This document shows, piece by piece, positions 52,917 to 64,000 of a stretch of DNA of 64,000 bases. Source of the DNA: Cantharellus purpuraceus (lineage: Eukaryota; Basidiomycota; Agaricomycetes; Cantharellales; Hydnaceae); contig JALBUN010000012.1 of assembly GCA_025174535.1 (NCBI GenBank), forward strand, positions 744,001 to 808,000, given 5' to 3'. The notes under the pieces are model-generated. The model was not told the DNA's origin. It made no database searches and worked only from the letters and a program-made list of their open reading frames with translations. A program made the translations under genes and the position numbers. The number at the start of each line of letters is the position of its first letter. Position 1 is the first letter of the stretch.

Positions 52917-53190
52917 TCTACAGCTTTGACTTTTTTTTGAAAGCCTTTCTTGGCAGGCTTTCACACGGGGGGGTTTATTTGTCACATCACATCTTGTGAC
53001 CCAAAGCGCGTCGGAGATTTATATGAAGCTGGCGCATGTATTTAGGTAGCTGTTACACATTTTAATGCTTCACATCTGTCACGGTGAGGCTACCATCCAC
53101 TACTCGCCACTCTACTCTCTTTAGTCCCGACCCTGTTCGCAACGCCACTCTACTCCACTTGTTGGTCCATCAAATCCGTTAGCGCCACTC
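52917..53190. promoter_or_regulatory. Shared divergent promoter, PrpD and Clr2-like gene
   Basis: Only 274 bp separate two divergent start codons. It contains a T-run near 52930 and repeated CCACTCTACTC blocks between about 53096 and 53160, possibly start-site pyrimidine motifs. Joint control is an inference. Confidence 0.4.
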
Positions 53191-53971
53191 ATGCCTCGTT
53201 CCAACGTACCCACTTATGCTGTTAATGACAATGTCATCAGTAAGCCTGTCCCAGAATAGTTGGTCTCAATAACCGCAACAGTCTGGCTTAGCCTTGTTTT
53301 GCACGGATGGCGACTCTGCCTTCCAGCCTGCTCCCGATGAACTGCGCCCCGTCAAACAGGCGGATGGCACGGTCAACTATTTGCATGAATGCACGGGAAA
53401 CGACCCTACATTGAAGCTATGGAAGGTCAGTGATCCTCATTGAGAGACTGGGCATCTTCAGATTGGTTTGCAGGTGAAAATTGGTACATTTTTGGCCAAA
53501 TCAGTTCTCCATCTACCTGGTTAGGGCAGTATTACGTTATGAAGCCTTTATCTAACGCAACGCATTCACAGGTCATCGAAAGTACCACCTTGCGTCCTTG
53601 CCTCGGGGTTATAGTCTATACGTTCATCGGAAGGGTGACCGTTACAACCCAAGAACTGACAGTTACCTACGGTAAGCGGACTTTGAAACATGACCGTCTT
53701 TGGAGTAGTTCATAAAGTTCATAAATACTGCTGCAGTGGTTCTTCTACAGTTACTGTGTTCCGTTCTCCTGCTGAATTCTTCTTTCATGCCAAGTGGATT
53801 CTCCTTGGGTGTCCTAAACCCAATCCAGAAGCGCCGCTTTCAGCTGATGATGAGCTCTTTGGGCCACCTCTTCCAGAAGAATACACTGACCGTTGTGGGT
53901 GCACATATTGTGCTGGGGTCAGTCAGGGATACATTAGCACGCACTTTTCAAACTATCGTGCAAAGAAGTAG
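53191..53971 (+). CDS. Small Clr2-type (transcription-silencing, Clr2_transil-like) domain protein
   Basis: Five exons fit exactly in phase: 53191-53239, 53292-53425, 53474-53519, 53572-53671 and 53737-53971, giving 187 residues. The protein starts MPRSNVPTYAVNDNVIT. The core reads FLAKSVLHLPGHRKYHLASL, PRGYSLYVHRKGDRYNPRTD, SYLRGSSTVTVFRSPAEFFF and HAKWILLG. It ends with RCGCTYCAGVS. This order (LPxGY, RTDxYLxG, FRSPxEFxxHxxW, CxCxxC) is the pattern I associate with the silencing protein Clr2 of S. pombe SHREC. Full Clr2 is much longer, so this is domain-only. A chromatin role is inferred. I recalled the pattern from memory and could not check it with a profile search. Confidence 0.65.
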
Positions 53972-55906
53972 ACATAAAGGGACAATCTTGTAATGAAGGC
54001 AGGGCTTAAGAACACATTTCTGATGAGCATGCATAAGTTCCACTCTATAAAGTGTTAAACCATTGAGTATCCATAGTGTTTTCCTAATGGCTAATCTGAC
54101 TTACTGTCTCAATATGTTCATATGTTAAACTTTAGTGTGATGAAATTATGCCATGTGTTAGATAATGTAACTGCTGGTTGTGATCTCTGAGAATGATCAC
54201 GCTGACTGATAATTAACATCTGCACCGGTGCTAAAAATACATTGATGATCAAATAACTGCAATGACGTGATTACCTAAGTCGAGCTGAGGCGCCCCACAA
54301 GTCCGCGGACACGGTGCGGACTTGAAAGTGTCCCAACGATGCATGTCTGGGGACAACGGAACTGGGACCATGTGGTGAAAATCGCGCAAGTCATATAAGT
54401 ACATAATAACTCCCTGAAATCTGCCGTCAGTTCGATGATTGCTTTTCTCCCGTTGGCTGGACTCGCCACCGCCTACTCAACCGCATAGCAAGTGCAGAAC
54501 TCTCAACAGCAACAATAAGCACCCACCGAGAACATGTTATTAATTTATGCGACATTACAATCTTTGGGGCCCTATGTAAAACACAATACTTGAAAGCCAG
54601 TTCTCACGACTTGCAAGCCTGCAATTGCAACCCCGACTGGCAATCTGGCTGCGTACGCCTGATGCGCGCGAGGATTTGCTCTTGACCCCCATCTCCCATA
54701 TCATTTGTCTCAATTCCTCTGCTTCGTTCCCCCCAATCCTCCATGTTGTGATTCCAACCCTACAATCCCATCTCCGAATCCCAGGACCGATAGCTTTTCT
54801 CCTGACCCTGAGGCCGACCTTTCGAACTCGGACAAAACTTTCTATGCAATAGAAGACCAGCTTTCTTGTTTATTGTGGATGCACCAAGTAGGCTTTATTG
54901 TATATGGTAACTTGATTGTGTCGACTGATGCACACGTCTTTTACTGAATCGTTTGACTCGCCGTAACCTCACTGCGAACACATGCCCCTCAGGATCCGAG
55001 TCTATTATGCATCTGGTGACTTGTGAGAGGGGCTAAACCCGTAACGAGTAAAATTCCGTTGAGTCAAGACAGGCCCTGGGGAAAGGGGTATTGTGGCGCG
55101 GCACACCGGTTAAACAAAAAGGTACATACTGACTCTTGGCCACGCGACTGCAGGACTGAGGTGGACTGAGACTGGGACTGGATCTGCGCTGCGACACTAT
55201 TTGGTATACGCTGCAATATTCTCTGCAGCGTCGTCGAGAGATACCGATTCAAGATTGCAACACCTGGGCTTCTGCAAGATCTCTGCCGAGAAGCTGTGGG
55301 ACCCTGGTTCGGTAACTTCCGCAACACTTGGAACTGTTTGTACTTATTTGTGTCCAAACCTGGTGACTCCTTCCTCAACTTGATTGTCCCAGCCGCCTTC
55401 GACCTAGCTCTCTAGCACTCAGCTGAATCCTCAGACAAAAGCTCCTCCTTTATTTCTCTTCCTTTCTTTTTCCAAGTCCCTACAAAAGGACTCGGAAAAA
55501 AACACAGGACGCACGGTATCGTTCGTCCTGTCATCTCGTTCTGCCACAATGTACCACATACGAACAGGAGCACAACCGATTCTAGCAACAATTTCCGCCA
55601 AATTTTCCTCCTCGATCATACTCGCCAACTTTTTCCAGCTTTCAGTCAACAACAAATGTATCAATGAAGCCGCCGGCAGTCTCACTTTCTATTAGACCTA
55701 TATCCATTGCTTCCACGGTTTCTTCTTCCTCTTGTTCCTCGATCTCCGAAAGCTCTCTGAACTCCAGCTCCACTCAGCCTGACAAAGCCCCGCTCAATAC
55801 CCGGTTTTTACTCTCCAAACAGCACCTTTTCCTTAGCTCTTGATCTTCCCTAGGACTTGTACCGCTCTTCCCTCTCCCCATAGTTTCTTTCCTCGTCCAG
55901 ATTAGG
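53972..55906. other. Long spacer and cyclin 5' leader
   Basis: Nearly 1.9 kb without a supported gene. From about 55380 the plus strand is strongly pyrimidine-rich with short AT breaks, typical of a long 5' leader. The ORFs seen on either strand (54625-54852, 55431-55685) have no recognisable content. Confidence 0.5.
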
Positions 55907-57939
55907 ATGAGGAGAGCCGTCGCACAGCCCCCTAGGAGGGGTGCCACTGGTGCCGCAGTGCGCTGGCACCCCTACCATGCGCCCAAGTCAACACCTGCAA
56001 CAACACCTACTCCTTCCTCCTCCTCCCCGCTGTCTCCCACAATCGTACCTCAAAATTATATCAGAACACCCGTTTCAGCACTCGTGCCCGCCACCGACAA
56101 CTTTGGTTGCCTCACTAAATCCAGCAAAGATTCAGGAAGCGCGTCCGTGTTGCAGATCTCTCAAACCACTCATTACAATCCCAAGGAGCGCCAGGACGCA
56201 AAAAGAGCTCAGAAAGAGAAATTTGAAAATGCTCTCAAAGGTGTGTGTCTTATTCATGTCAATGGCGAAAGAGAGACCAGAGCTGGTGTTGCGACTCGTG
56301 TCGCTCACAGAATTGGCATAGACGGCCGCATTACCCTCGCGCCAGCTTGTCGCGAGCCTATTGTTTATGAATTCCAGCTAACGGTCACCACGGCACTTTC
56401 GCCGAATCACATACAGAACTCGCCGTCCAAAGACTTGCTGACATTTGGAAGGAAACGTCATATGTCATCCATTCCACTTCCACCTCCAACATATCTTGGC
56501 CGAAGGTAGAACCTTCTCGTTCGAGCGTTCCGACACGTCAAGCAACTATCCCGCATCTTCCTTCTCCAATGACGCCTACGACGAACAGTTTTGCGTCTCC
56601 ACAATCTATGTTTTCCCGCCCTGTCACTCTTCCTTCCCCTCCTCGTTGTATGCCCCTACGTGCGTTTGTTCACGAAGTTCTCCGACGGTCCAAGACTATG
56701 TGGCCAGCATTGCAGATAGCTCTTTGCTATCTCGATGCCGCCAAATTTAAAGTCCCCGGAGCGATCGCCGAAGCTAAACAAGGGGAGGGTCTGCAAGCTG
56801 CAGAGGCGGCACTAGACGAACTCTTTGGTACAGCGAGTGCAGATGACCTCAACGGGGAGCGCTCTAGTGTACCTCGTGGTTCCTCGACCCCTCAGACATT
56901 GGTAGATTCACCATCCTCTGCAGAAGAGAACAACAATACTGTGTCATCACGACAGTCCAGCGACCCATGTGATGTTTCATCGATTTCTTCTTTCCCCGTT
57001 CCGCTCGCGCCTGCAGTTGCACCAGTGGACACCAACTCATCAAGATCAAGTTGTCGTAGTAAACGTCGCCGAACCCCCCCCGTTCCAGTCTCACCTTTGC
57101 CTCCCCGTCCATCTCCTCTCCTCTGTCCTCGCCGGATGTTCGTTGCCGCCCTCATTCTTGCAGCCAAGTTCACACAAGATCGGGTATATTCGAATCGTGC
57201 ATGGGCGAAGATATCGGGCCTCGACGCTCGTGAGGTTGGACGCTGTGAGCGGGCCCTTGGGGAGGCTCTTGAATGGCGACTTTGGGTTGGTAAAGGTGTT
57301 GCCGATGAGCCTACGGCATTCCTTCGTAACTTCTTGCTTGCTGAGGAAGCCCTTGCCAAGAGACAAACGAATGGCTTGGCTCGTTCTAAAAGCGATAGTG
57401 CTCTGCTTTCGGGAAGTGATAATGGAATCATGACACCGTCTTGGTCTCATGGTGACACACGCTGTGGGGATTTTAGTTTAGCTCTCAAGAGATCGACTTC
57501 CCTTACCAGTGCAGACCTCTCCTGTTCGCCTCGAACTTCGACACCGATGCTAAGCGATCCCGCTACACTGGTTCTAACGCCAGCGAATGCTGATCTTGAT
57601 GCCATGGATCTCCAACCAACACCACTTCTTCAACACTCGACCTGCTCTAGCACCTCATCCTCTTTCTCGATCGATACTACACCAACGACTTCTTTCTTTT
57701 CGAATGAATTTTCTTTCACCCCCGCCGTCGTCAATACGCTACCGACGCCACAAATCTCCTCGCAATACACACCCGATTTCCATTTCTCCGATGCCAACAC
57801 AGGATCATATGTGGTGCCACACTCTAAGCTTGCATTAGGGTTCAAAACTGAGCTCGGTCTTGACCCAATCATGGGAATTTCGCGCGGGGTCGAAGGGACA
57901 TTTGATATGGGAATAGAAGACATTGTCGGTGATCAATGA
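55907..57939 (+). CDS. Pho80/Pas1-like (PCL-type) cyclin
   Basis: Cyclin partner of a Pho85/Pef1-type kinase, by family. Two exons in phase, 55907-56240 and 56417-57939, give 618 residues. The ATG opens MRRAVAQPPRRGATGAAVRW and a long low-complexity stretch. The joined region reads FENALKELAVQRLADIWKET, then PPRCMPLRAFVHEVLRRSKT and LQIALCYLDAAKFKVP, the first half of a cyclin box. A Ser/Pro-rich insertion separates it from CPRRMFVAALILAAKFTQDR, YSNRAWAKISGLDAREVGRC and ERALGEALEWRLWVGKG, the second half, which matches Pas1-like cyclins. The split box with an insertion is common in fungal PCL cyclins. The C-terminal third is disordered. The 176-bp intron is longer than usual, so an extra small exon is possible. 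Confidence 0.85.
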
Positions 57940-58337
57940 GGCACAATGCAGTAGACCGGTCAGTGTTCTTTTCATCCACTCAATATGATATTAACGTTGC
58001 TGTCGCCAGTGCGCTGTGAGACCATTTTCCTCGCAGCGGCTGTGTACGATCAGTGAATATCTGGCTTATGCGTGATATGCTTTCTAACCTATGCTATCCA
58101 CTCTTCTTGATCTTTGATTTGTCCATAGTTTAAATTTCCCTTCCTTCTGTGGATTATGTTTGCCATTTGTGATTCAGTTGTCATCGTTCTCATCTTGCTG
58201 GTTTTCTCTTTAGTCACCAGCAGTGTAAACGTAGGATCAGCCGCAATATCCTTATCTTCAAGATTTCAAATACTATTTCTTTTCACAAGTACACGAAAAG
58301 ACGGTATATCTCTTTCATCATACAACTATGAGAAAGT
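57940..58337. other. Convergent spacer after the cyclin
   Basis: 3' untranslated sequence of two converging genes; nothing else is seen. Confidence 0.45.
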
Positions 58338-59281
58338 CTACTCATTAAAAAACTCGAGGGGCGTGTCGCGAGTCTGCAAAGCTCTCCATGTGGTTGGTTG
58401 ATCATCTGCGTTCCGATTGCCTTCATCAGTGAAGATGGAGTGGAAGACCACGTCTTGTTGCCCCTTAAGAGTGGTTTAGATAAATGCCCGCGCAAAAGTT
58501 GAATCATGGCTGAAGAAGTCTTACCCTATTAGGAGGGTCGTGGATTCTTGGGAGAACGGTGAATGGAAGCACTAGTTTCTCCTAGGGAATGTGAAGATCA
58601 AACGTACCGAATGTGAATAAAGCCTTCGCCTTCGTTATCGTTGACAGCTGGAATACGAATTTTGCCTAGCAGGATGGTGCCATATGAGGTGAGGCCAGCT
58701 CTGTACACCCGACCGGGCCCCAGAATCAGAACGTGTGCAATATGCAATATGCAATATGCAAATGCAAATGCAGTGCGTGCCGCAGCTATGCTACATACCT
58801 GACTAGAATCAAGTCCTATTATACCGGACGATGTGAGAGTGCGATGCTATTTATATACATAAACTCTTGGGCGAGAAATGACCCTCACTAACCTTGTGCA
58901 GGTCAAAGTGTGTTAGCTGATGATCAGTGAGGCCTTGTGCGCGAGACCACATTGCAGGTTCGTGCTGGAAGTGAAATAAGTATGGGCTTTTTATGGTAAA
59001 TTTGGAATATGCAGGGAGGACAAGGATATTTTAGGAATATGTATGCTTCGGGGGAGGGAGGAATTTTCTTTTGTGTTTAACAAACCTTGTCCCAGTCATG
59101 GCGAGACCTTATGATCTCCGACTTGATTGTGGGGAGGACTGCGGTGAATGCCTCGATCGCGACGGGGTGAGGCGCATGGGGTTCGTTGAAGTCAACAGTG
59201 TCTTTAGATGCTACGAAAGGTAAAATAACAGGTTGTTATTACAATGTCGTCTTTCAAATATGTCATCTTTGTCTCACCCAT
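58338..59281 (-). CDS. Unrecognised small multi-exon gene
   Basis: No long open frame exists here, but splice logic reveals a gene. A 4-base coding exon ATGG (59281-59278) precedes GTGAGA. Exon 2 (59210-59086) reads ASKDTVDFNEPHAPHPVAIE and TIKSEIIRSRHDWDK. Exon 3 (58964-58893) reads HEPAMWSRAQGLTDHQLTHF and DLHK. A further exon has LILGPGRVYRAGLTSYGTIL and GKIRIPAVNDNEGEGFIHI. Later ones read LPFTVLPRIHDPPN and QQDVVFHSIFTDEGNRNADD, ending LEFFNE and TAG (58338-58340). The first three exons join in phase; the last joins are uncertain. The protein has no membrane segment or signal peptide. I do not recognise the family. Confidence 0.6.
58737..58772. repeat. ATATGCA/AATGCA short tandem repeat
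   Basis: GCAATATGCAATATGCAATA continues into GCAAATGCAAATGCAG. It lies at or just inside an exon edge of the unrecognised minus-strand gene, so copy-number change could alter its protein or splicing. Confidence 0.85.
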
Positions 59282-62035
59282 TATTGGTATATTGTCCTGA
59301 ATTCGAAGAGCCTAGTTGTCGAGTTGTGGTAGCTGCTGATATTAGTATCGTATAAAAAATAGCGCCGCGGCATGTCAAAATTGGCCCGGAATGTTCCAAC
59401 CACCGTCCACATGCACGTATGTCAAATCATGTCTATATGGGAATAATTGGACAGGGTGTATCAATCCAGGGTGATGGAAGAAAGAACAAGCACAAGGATG
59501 CTATGGCTACCAACGAGTTTGCAATGCAACGAGGAGACAGCACTATGGGCCATGGAGTGTTCCACTGTCAATCGAATACGTAACACTGTTGCTAATTTGA
59601 GGACGAAAAAGGCAAGTCGACCCGGATGCTTTAGAGCACCGCAGAGATTTGGCATGTCAACACATGCTGGCAGTGCTAAATATCCACAGATTGATTGGTT
59701 GGTTTCTCTCCCCTTCTTTACCAGGACCTTTAGAAAAAAGCAGACAAGGGGCGCGGCAGGATTAGGATAAATAAAGTTTCAGGGCTCTTGTACCTAAAAA
59801 ATTTACGATGAGATGTGTCTGCTTCAAGTAGGCAAAAAGACTAAGCCTCTCACACAATCCTAACCGCTCGCTCGCCCAGGGTGGTGTCATGTTTCTTAGC
59901 AACCTGATAGATGGGAAACTATGCTTGACGTTGAGTCTAGGTACATATACACAACTGGCACAACGCTGGGTATGACGCCTTAATGGAGGCACACTTACAC
60001 GTAACACGTCAAAAATGGCTGTTCTCTGTAGGATAGGTAAGCCAATGCCGAGGGAACCTCAAGCCATTCAGTTTGTGTCAGCCAAAGGTTTGATTGATCT
60101 TCTTCGAAGGTGTTACTTCCCTTAAGCATTCTAGAACGCTTTATGGAGCCACAATGACGGGACAGTGGGCGATTCAGTTGGACATCCATGTCGATTGCCA
60201 GCCCACATGAGATCGGAAGGTTTCACCTTTGAATGGGATCTGTCTCCTGAAGAACATAACACAGGTTCAACATACGGCTCAGCCAAGGGGTTTGTGCCAA
60301 AAGCGCATCTTCGCGATACAGTGGCGGTACCTCTCTTTGAGGAGGATCTGCGTCCCAGGATCTGTCGTCAACCAATAAAGGATAAATTGCCGTAGTCACG
60401 AGACCTCACCTCATCTCCATCTCAGAACAACCTCATTTACCCGCGTTAAATCGTCCCCTTACCGGTCAAGGTTTATGATCAAGTCTACTCGTGTTAACCG
60501 AGCTCGTTTATCACATGACGTTGAGCATCATCTGCCAATCCTAGAGGCATGCTTTCCTTCTTGGAGCTTGGACACGCTTTGACGCCTTTGATGTTCTGTT
60601 TGACGGGAACAGCGGCGTGAGAAGCATGTATACCGGATTCAGATATAACGCAATTCGGCTCTGAAGGCAATATCCGATCAGTCTTGGAAGCGGGGAGCCT
60701 TGGAGAGAGAGAGATGGAGCACACCCAACATCATTTCTTAAAACACTGGCAACAAAGTCTACTTTCTTCTTCTCCACCTCGTGTTTGTGTATTGCGGCAT
60801 CAATCAAAACGGCTCATACTTTCCCCAGAGATCTTCTCAACAGATTTTGCACATGGATATGATACAGAACTGCACCGAATCACCTTGGAGGGACAAGATT
60901 TCCGACGCTTCTCGATCGGACGTTTCGACATTTCGAGGTTCCACGGTAGCGAATAATCAAAAGTTGACCACACTAGACCGACATGACCTGGGGTGATAAA
61001 GCTGGAGATCGGGCTCATCACCAGATATGTAATACATAAGACTATACCTTGTGATCGAGCATGTTTGCGCCACAACGTATGTCGCTAGGACACGCACGCA
61101 TTCAAGGTACTACCGTGCCCTCCCTTCTTGCCAGCAGTTGCTCCAGCAGAATGCCTCTCGCACATGACTATAGGTGGCCACCCCGAGAACCAACCAACCT
61201 CCACCACGACCTCAAAGTCGAATCCACGCCGATCGCGTGCTCCTTCCGTCAATTAAGCACCTGTAAGCATTATGAGAGAAGCAATGCACAAGCACACTGG
61301 CCCGTACCGCCACGTGTCCCCGGGTCTCAACGACTCCCACACCACGGTCTTCGGACAGGAAAAAAAAGTGTAGTAGTAATCGACCCAATCGTATTTTGGA
61401 GACAATTACCTAAATAAGCCCACATTTGCGCGCGGCGAACGAACAGAAGATCTGTCCAACCCAGGGCACCCAGCGAAGCACCTCGAAGCACCCACACCCA
61501 CACTGCTTTCACACGTGTAGTCATCTATCTGACAAGGAAGAGGTCCACATCAAAAGTCTCATATCATATCTAGGCGGGGGTCGGCGCATAGCGGTAAAAC
61601 CTGCAAGGGTCACTACAGTAGGGTTGAACGACCATGCACGGGCATGCATCATCAATCAAGGGCAAAGTCCGTAACATGTAACAGAAAGGGTACTACCACC
61701 CAGGGCAACGCTACTCTCAGCAAAAGCACCACGCGGTGTTGTCAAATGCGGTGGTGGTGGTGGTGGTGGTGGTAGTAAAGACACCGCTCTGTCACAACTC
61801 TTGACACTGGTGAGATACGGAATGATCGGCTCCCGCCGTGCATGCAGGAATGCTTGATGGTGTGGCGCAGCCCCGGTGGCTGAGTCACAGCGAACACGCG
61901 ATATAAAAAATTCACGTTCGCTGTCAAAACAAGGCACGGCAAAAAAAAAACTGAAAATATGTTGCAAGTTGATTCAAAGCTGACGTATCTGGAAAGCAAG
62001 GACAAACGAGAGAAAAAAGAAATAAAGGACAAGGG
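59282..62035. other. Long gene-poor stretch
   Basis: About 2.7 kb without a supported gene. Frames at 59447-59770 and 60165-60395 show no motif. An eight-unit GGT repeat is at 61750-61773. This is probably the long 3' flank of the zinc-cluster gene plus true intergenic DNA. Confidence 0.45.
61750..61773. repeat. (GGT)8 microsatellite
   Basis: Eight perfect GGT units. It lies outside all called genes. Confidence 0.95.
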
Positions 62036-63493
62036 TCATTTTCCAACTTGATGCCCCCCTCTATAGACTAGGACGCATAAGAAGCAGAGGACCGCCCCAC
62101 CAAGTTTCTGTCCTGCACAGTCCGAAACTGTGTTCCGAAGCACGGAAATGAAGGCATCAGTCAACTTGAAACACCATTGTAATAAAGGCAATGGATAGAG
62201 ACGCACATAAGGCTCAACTGAATCGACCGCTGAGGTCATCATGGGCGCCGGCTGCCATTGACTAAGATTATGCGCCGACTCAACACTTCCCAAGTCTGAT
62301 ATACGTGACTGGCCGGAGGATAGCTCGTGGCGCGGCACGGCGGATGCCTGGCTACTGTGGCTACCATGGCTGCCGTGACCGTTCGAGGGAGGTGAGCCAT
62401 TGTACGACGAATACTCGTGAGAAGACGATGGGCTGGGATGGAAGGAAGCCGGGGATACATCCGGTGGCGGCAAGGAAGGATAGTGCTGCTGTCGCATCTG
62501 TTGCGAATTGCCAGTATATGGAAGGGAGGAACTACTGCTGCGAACGCTCTGCGAAAGGCTGTGGCGGGGATCAGAGGGTCAGGGGCTCCGGAACTGATGC
62601 ATGCATGAATGAATGATGTGTTTCTGACCTTGGGCGACGTGATGTGGCTCCATTTGGGGAATCAATCGGGGACACTATGGGAGATGTAGTGGCTGTGTTT
62701 GGCTCGCTGGAAATGGGGAGCGAGTGAGTATATGCACGAAGATTGCTCCACGGGCGGGCTCACCTGTGCGTGCGACGACCAGAGATGCTACCATCTGGGG
62801 GGCGGAGGCTGTTGTGGGGGCTCCTGCGCGCTGGGGAGCCCTCCCGGGCGGTTGTGGGCGCTGAGGAGGAAGGCGACGCGCTCTCTGGACTCAAGGTCCT
62901 ATCTGGACCGTCGAAATCCCTTTTGGATGTGGGTTTTTTACGTGCTGGCACGTTTTCAGGCCAGGTGCACTGCAGGAGCCACGCATGTTAGAAGACCACT
63001 CGGGGTGGCAGCACGTGTGTGTGGCGGGATGTGACGACGCACCTCGCGTTGGCCATGTGTGCAGCGCGTACATGTCGGTTTCGTTTCGTCGCACTGGAGA
63101 AAATGAGTGGCGGGATGAGTGGCGGCCCGGCGGCGGACGCGCGACGGGGGAACGGACCTTTATTTTTTTTACCCTGCAGGTGAGGCAGCCGGTCTTGCTA
63201 CGCGTGTACTTTGGCCGTTTACGCGTCACAGGCTCTGTGCGGATGGGGCCAGTGAGGAGGTGTGTCTGTGGGTGGTGGTGCGGGTGGTGCGGGTATGCAG
63301 AGTGGTGGGGCTGCTGGTGGTGGACGTGGGACGGGTGCACGTGTGGATGCGGGTGAGAGGTGGCAGCAGGAGGACCGATATGGTATTGGGTGGAAATATA
63401 CTGCTGTGGACTGCATTGGGAAGGGTGAGCAGGTGGTGAGTGAGGAGCAAGTCAGAAAGAGACGTACTATGAAGGCAGGTTGGTGATGGTCAT
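62036..63493 (-). CDS. Zn(II)2Cys6 fungal transcription factor
   Basis: Nuclear zinc-cluster DNA-binding protein. Six exons fit exactly in phase: 63493-63468, 63410-63158, 63093-63043, 62969-62764, 62706-62629 and 62558-62036, about 378 residues. The 26-base first exon gives MTITNLPS, then YPQQYISTQYHIGPPAA. A His/Pro-rich stretch (HPHPHVHPSHVHHQQPHHSA) leads to RKRPKYTRSKTG and the cluster. Its six cysteines are spread over three exons: CLTCRVKKIK, CDETKPTCTRCTHGQRE and CTWPENVPARKK. The rest is Ser/Pro-rich (SLSQSVRSSSSSLPYTGNSQ). No fungal_trans middle domain is seen, so it is a short factor. The end could be spliced further (GT at TATGTGCG), but the frame also reads through to the stop. 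Confidence 0.85.
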
Positions 63494-64000
63494 GGCAAGA
63501 GTATTCCTGTTCGTGGTGGTGAGGAGATTCGGTTCTGGAAGCGAGTTGCAAGCAGTCTTTTTAAAGAGAGCACGGATCACCGAGAGAAACCCCCGTTTTG
63601 AACCTTTTCCAAATACATCACCCTGGCAAGGACTAATCTGCATTTCCGTCCCAAACGCGGCCCTTTTTACCAAAGAATTTCAAGGCACGTCTTTCTATTA
63701 CGTCCCCCGCGCTTCTGTATTTTGTCCGTCTTGCTTTTCACACACCACACTTCCTCCACGATTCTCCGGAAATTCGGGCGGCCAATATCATCAGAATTAC
63801 ATCAATCCAATATATTCCAGGCTGGAAATCTCTTGGGTCTTATTGACGTCTCCGCTGCTAGATCTAGATTTCCTCCCCCCCTCCCTCCTCTTCGCCCCAC
63901 CCCACGCCTGGACAGCTATTCAGCTGGTTACAATCAAATTCCCCCCCGCAACCTCTCCGTGCTTAGCGGGGCAACATGACAACTCCAATCTCCGCCCCCA
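63494..64000. other. Right end, promoter-like pyrimidine-rich sequence
   Basis: CT-rich tracts (63880-63960) resemble a basidiomycete 5' leader. An ATG at 63975 (MTTPISAP) could start a plus-strand gene that leaves the window; it cannot be judged. Confidence 0.3.

Noticed and set aside
55431..55685. 84-codon minus frame before the cyclin
   Set aside because: It lies opposite a CT-rich leader; composition alone explains the frame.
60165..60395. 76-codon plus frame
   Set aside because: No motif, no splice logic and no context.
63975..64000. Possible start of a plus-strand gene at the right edge
   Set aside because: Only eight codons are visible, so it cannot be assessed.

Overview
The window comes from a filamentous basidiomycete, most likely an Agaricomycete. 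Almost every gene is split by many short introns (about 50-60 bp, GT...AG, once GC...AG). Genes are dense on both strands, and the protein set is eukaryotic and fungal: CHD1, Ero1, ATP sulfurylase with an APS-kinase-like tail, a Zn(II)2Cys6 factor, vigilin/Scp160 and a QDE-1-type RNA-dependent RNA polymerase. I see no prophage, CRISPR array or intact transposon. All gene models were built by hand from reading frame, splice sites and recalled family motifs. No database search was run.

Left part (1-21.4 kb). After a gene-poor first 1.7 kb come CHD1, an RNA-dependent RNA polymerase, RNase H2 subunit B, ERO1 and MET3 (ATP sulfurylase), all on the plus strand. SNAPC3 follows on the minus strand. 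The ERO1 and MET3 promoters carry sites that fit their known regulation: a TGACGTGG-type unfolded-protein element and a TCACGTG sulfur element.

Middle (21.4-33 kb). This part is looser and more lineage-specific. It holds a membrane protein of unknown function, two doubtful small genes and a complete mitochondrial-type BolA gene followed by a decayed tandem copy. An orphan ORF, MGS1/WRNIP1 and a secreted GH23/lysozyme-like protein complete it.

Right part (33-64 kb). Here are protein phosphatase 5 (PPT1), the spliceosomal U2SURP/SR140 homologue, a multi-KH vigilin, a vacuolar membrane M28 protease and a large low-complexity protein. 2-methylcitrate dehydratase shares a divergent 274-bp promoter with a small Clr2-domain protein. 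Then come a Pho80/Pas1-like cyclin, an unrecognised multi-exon gene with a 4-base first coding exon, and a Zn(II)2Cys6 transcription factor.

Most genes are independent housekeeping genes rather than one pathway cluster. The nearest thing to a theme is nucleic-acid and chromatin surveillance at the left end: CHD1, RdRP and RNase H2B in a row. MGS1, SNAPC3, U2SURP, vigilin and the Clr2-like gene lie further along. I did not find a clearly new multi-gene system. The most noteworthy items are the BolA duplicate in decay, exons hidden behind apparent stop codons (CHD1 CHCT domain, RNase H2B PIP box), the Clr2-only protein, the unrecognised gene at 58.3-59.3 kb and the conserved-looking disordered protein at 47.9-50.8 kb.
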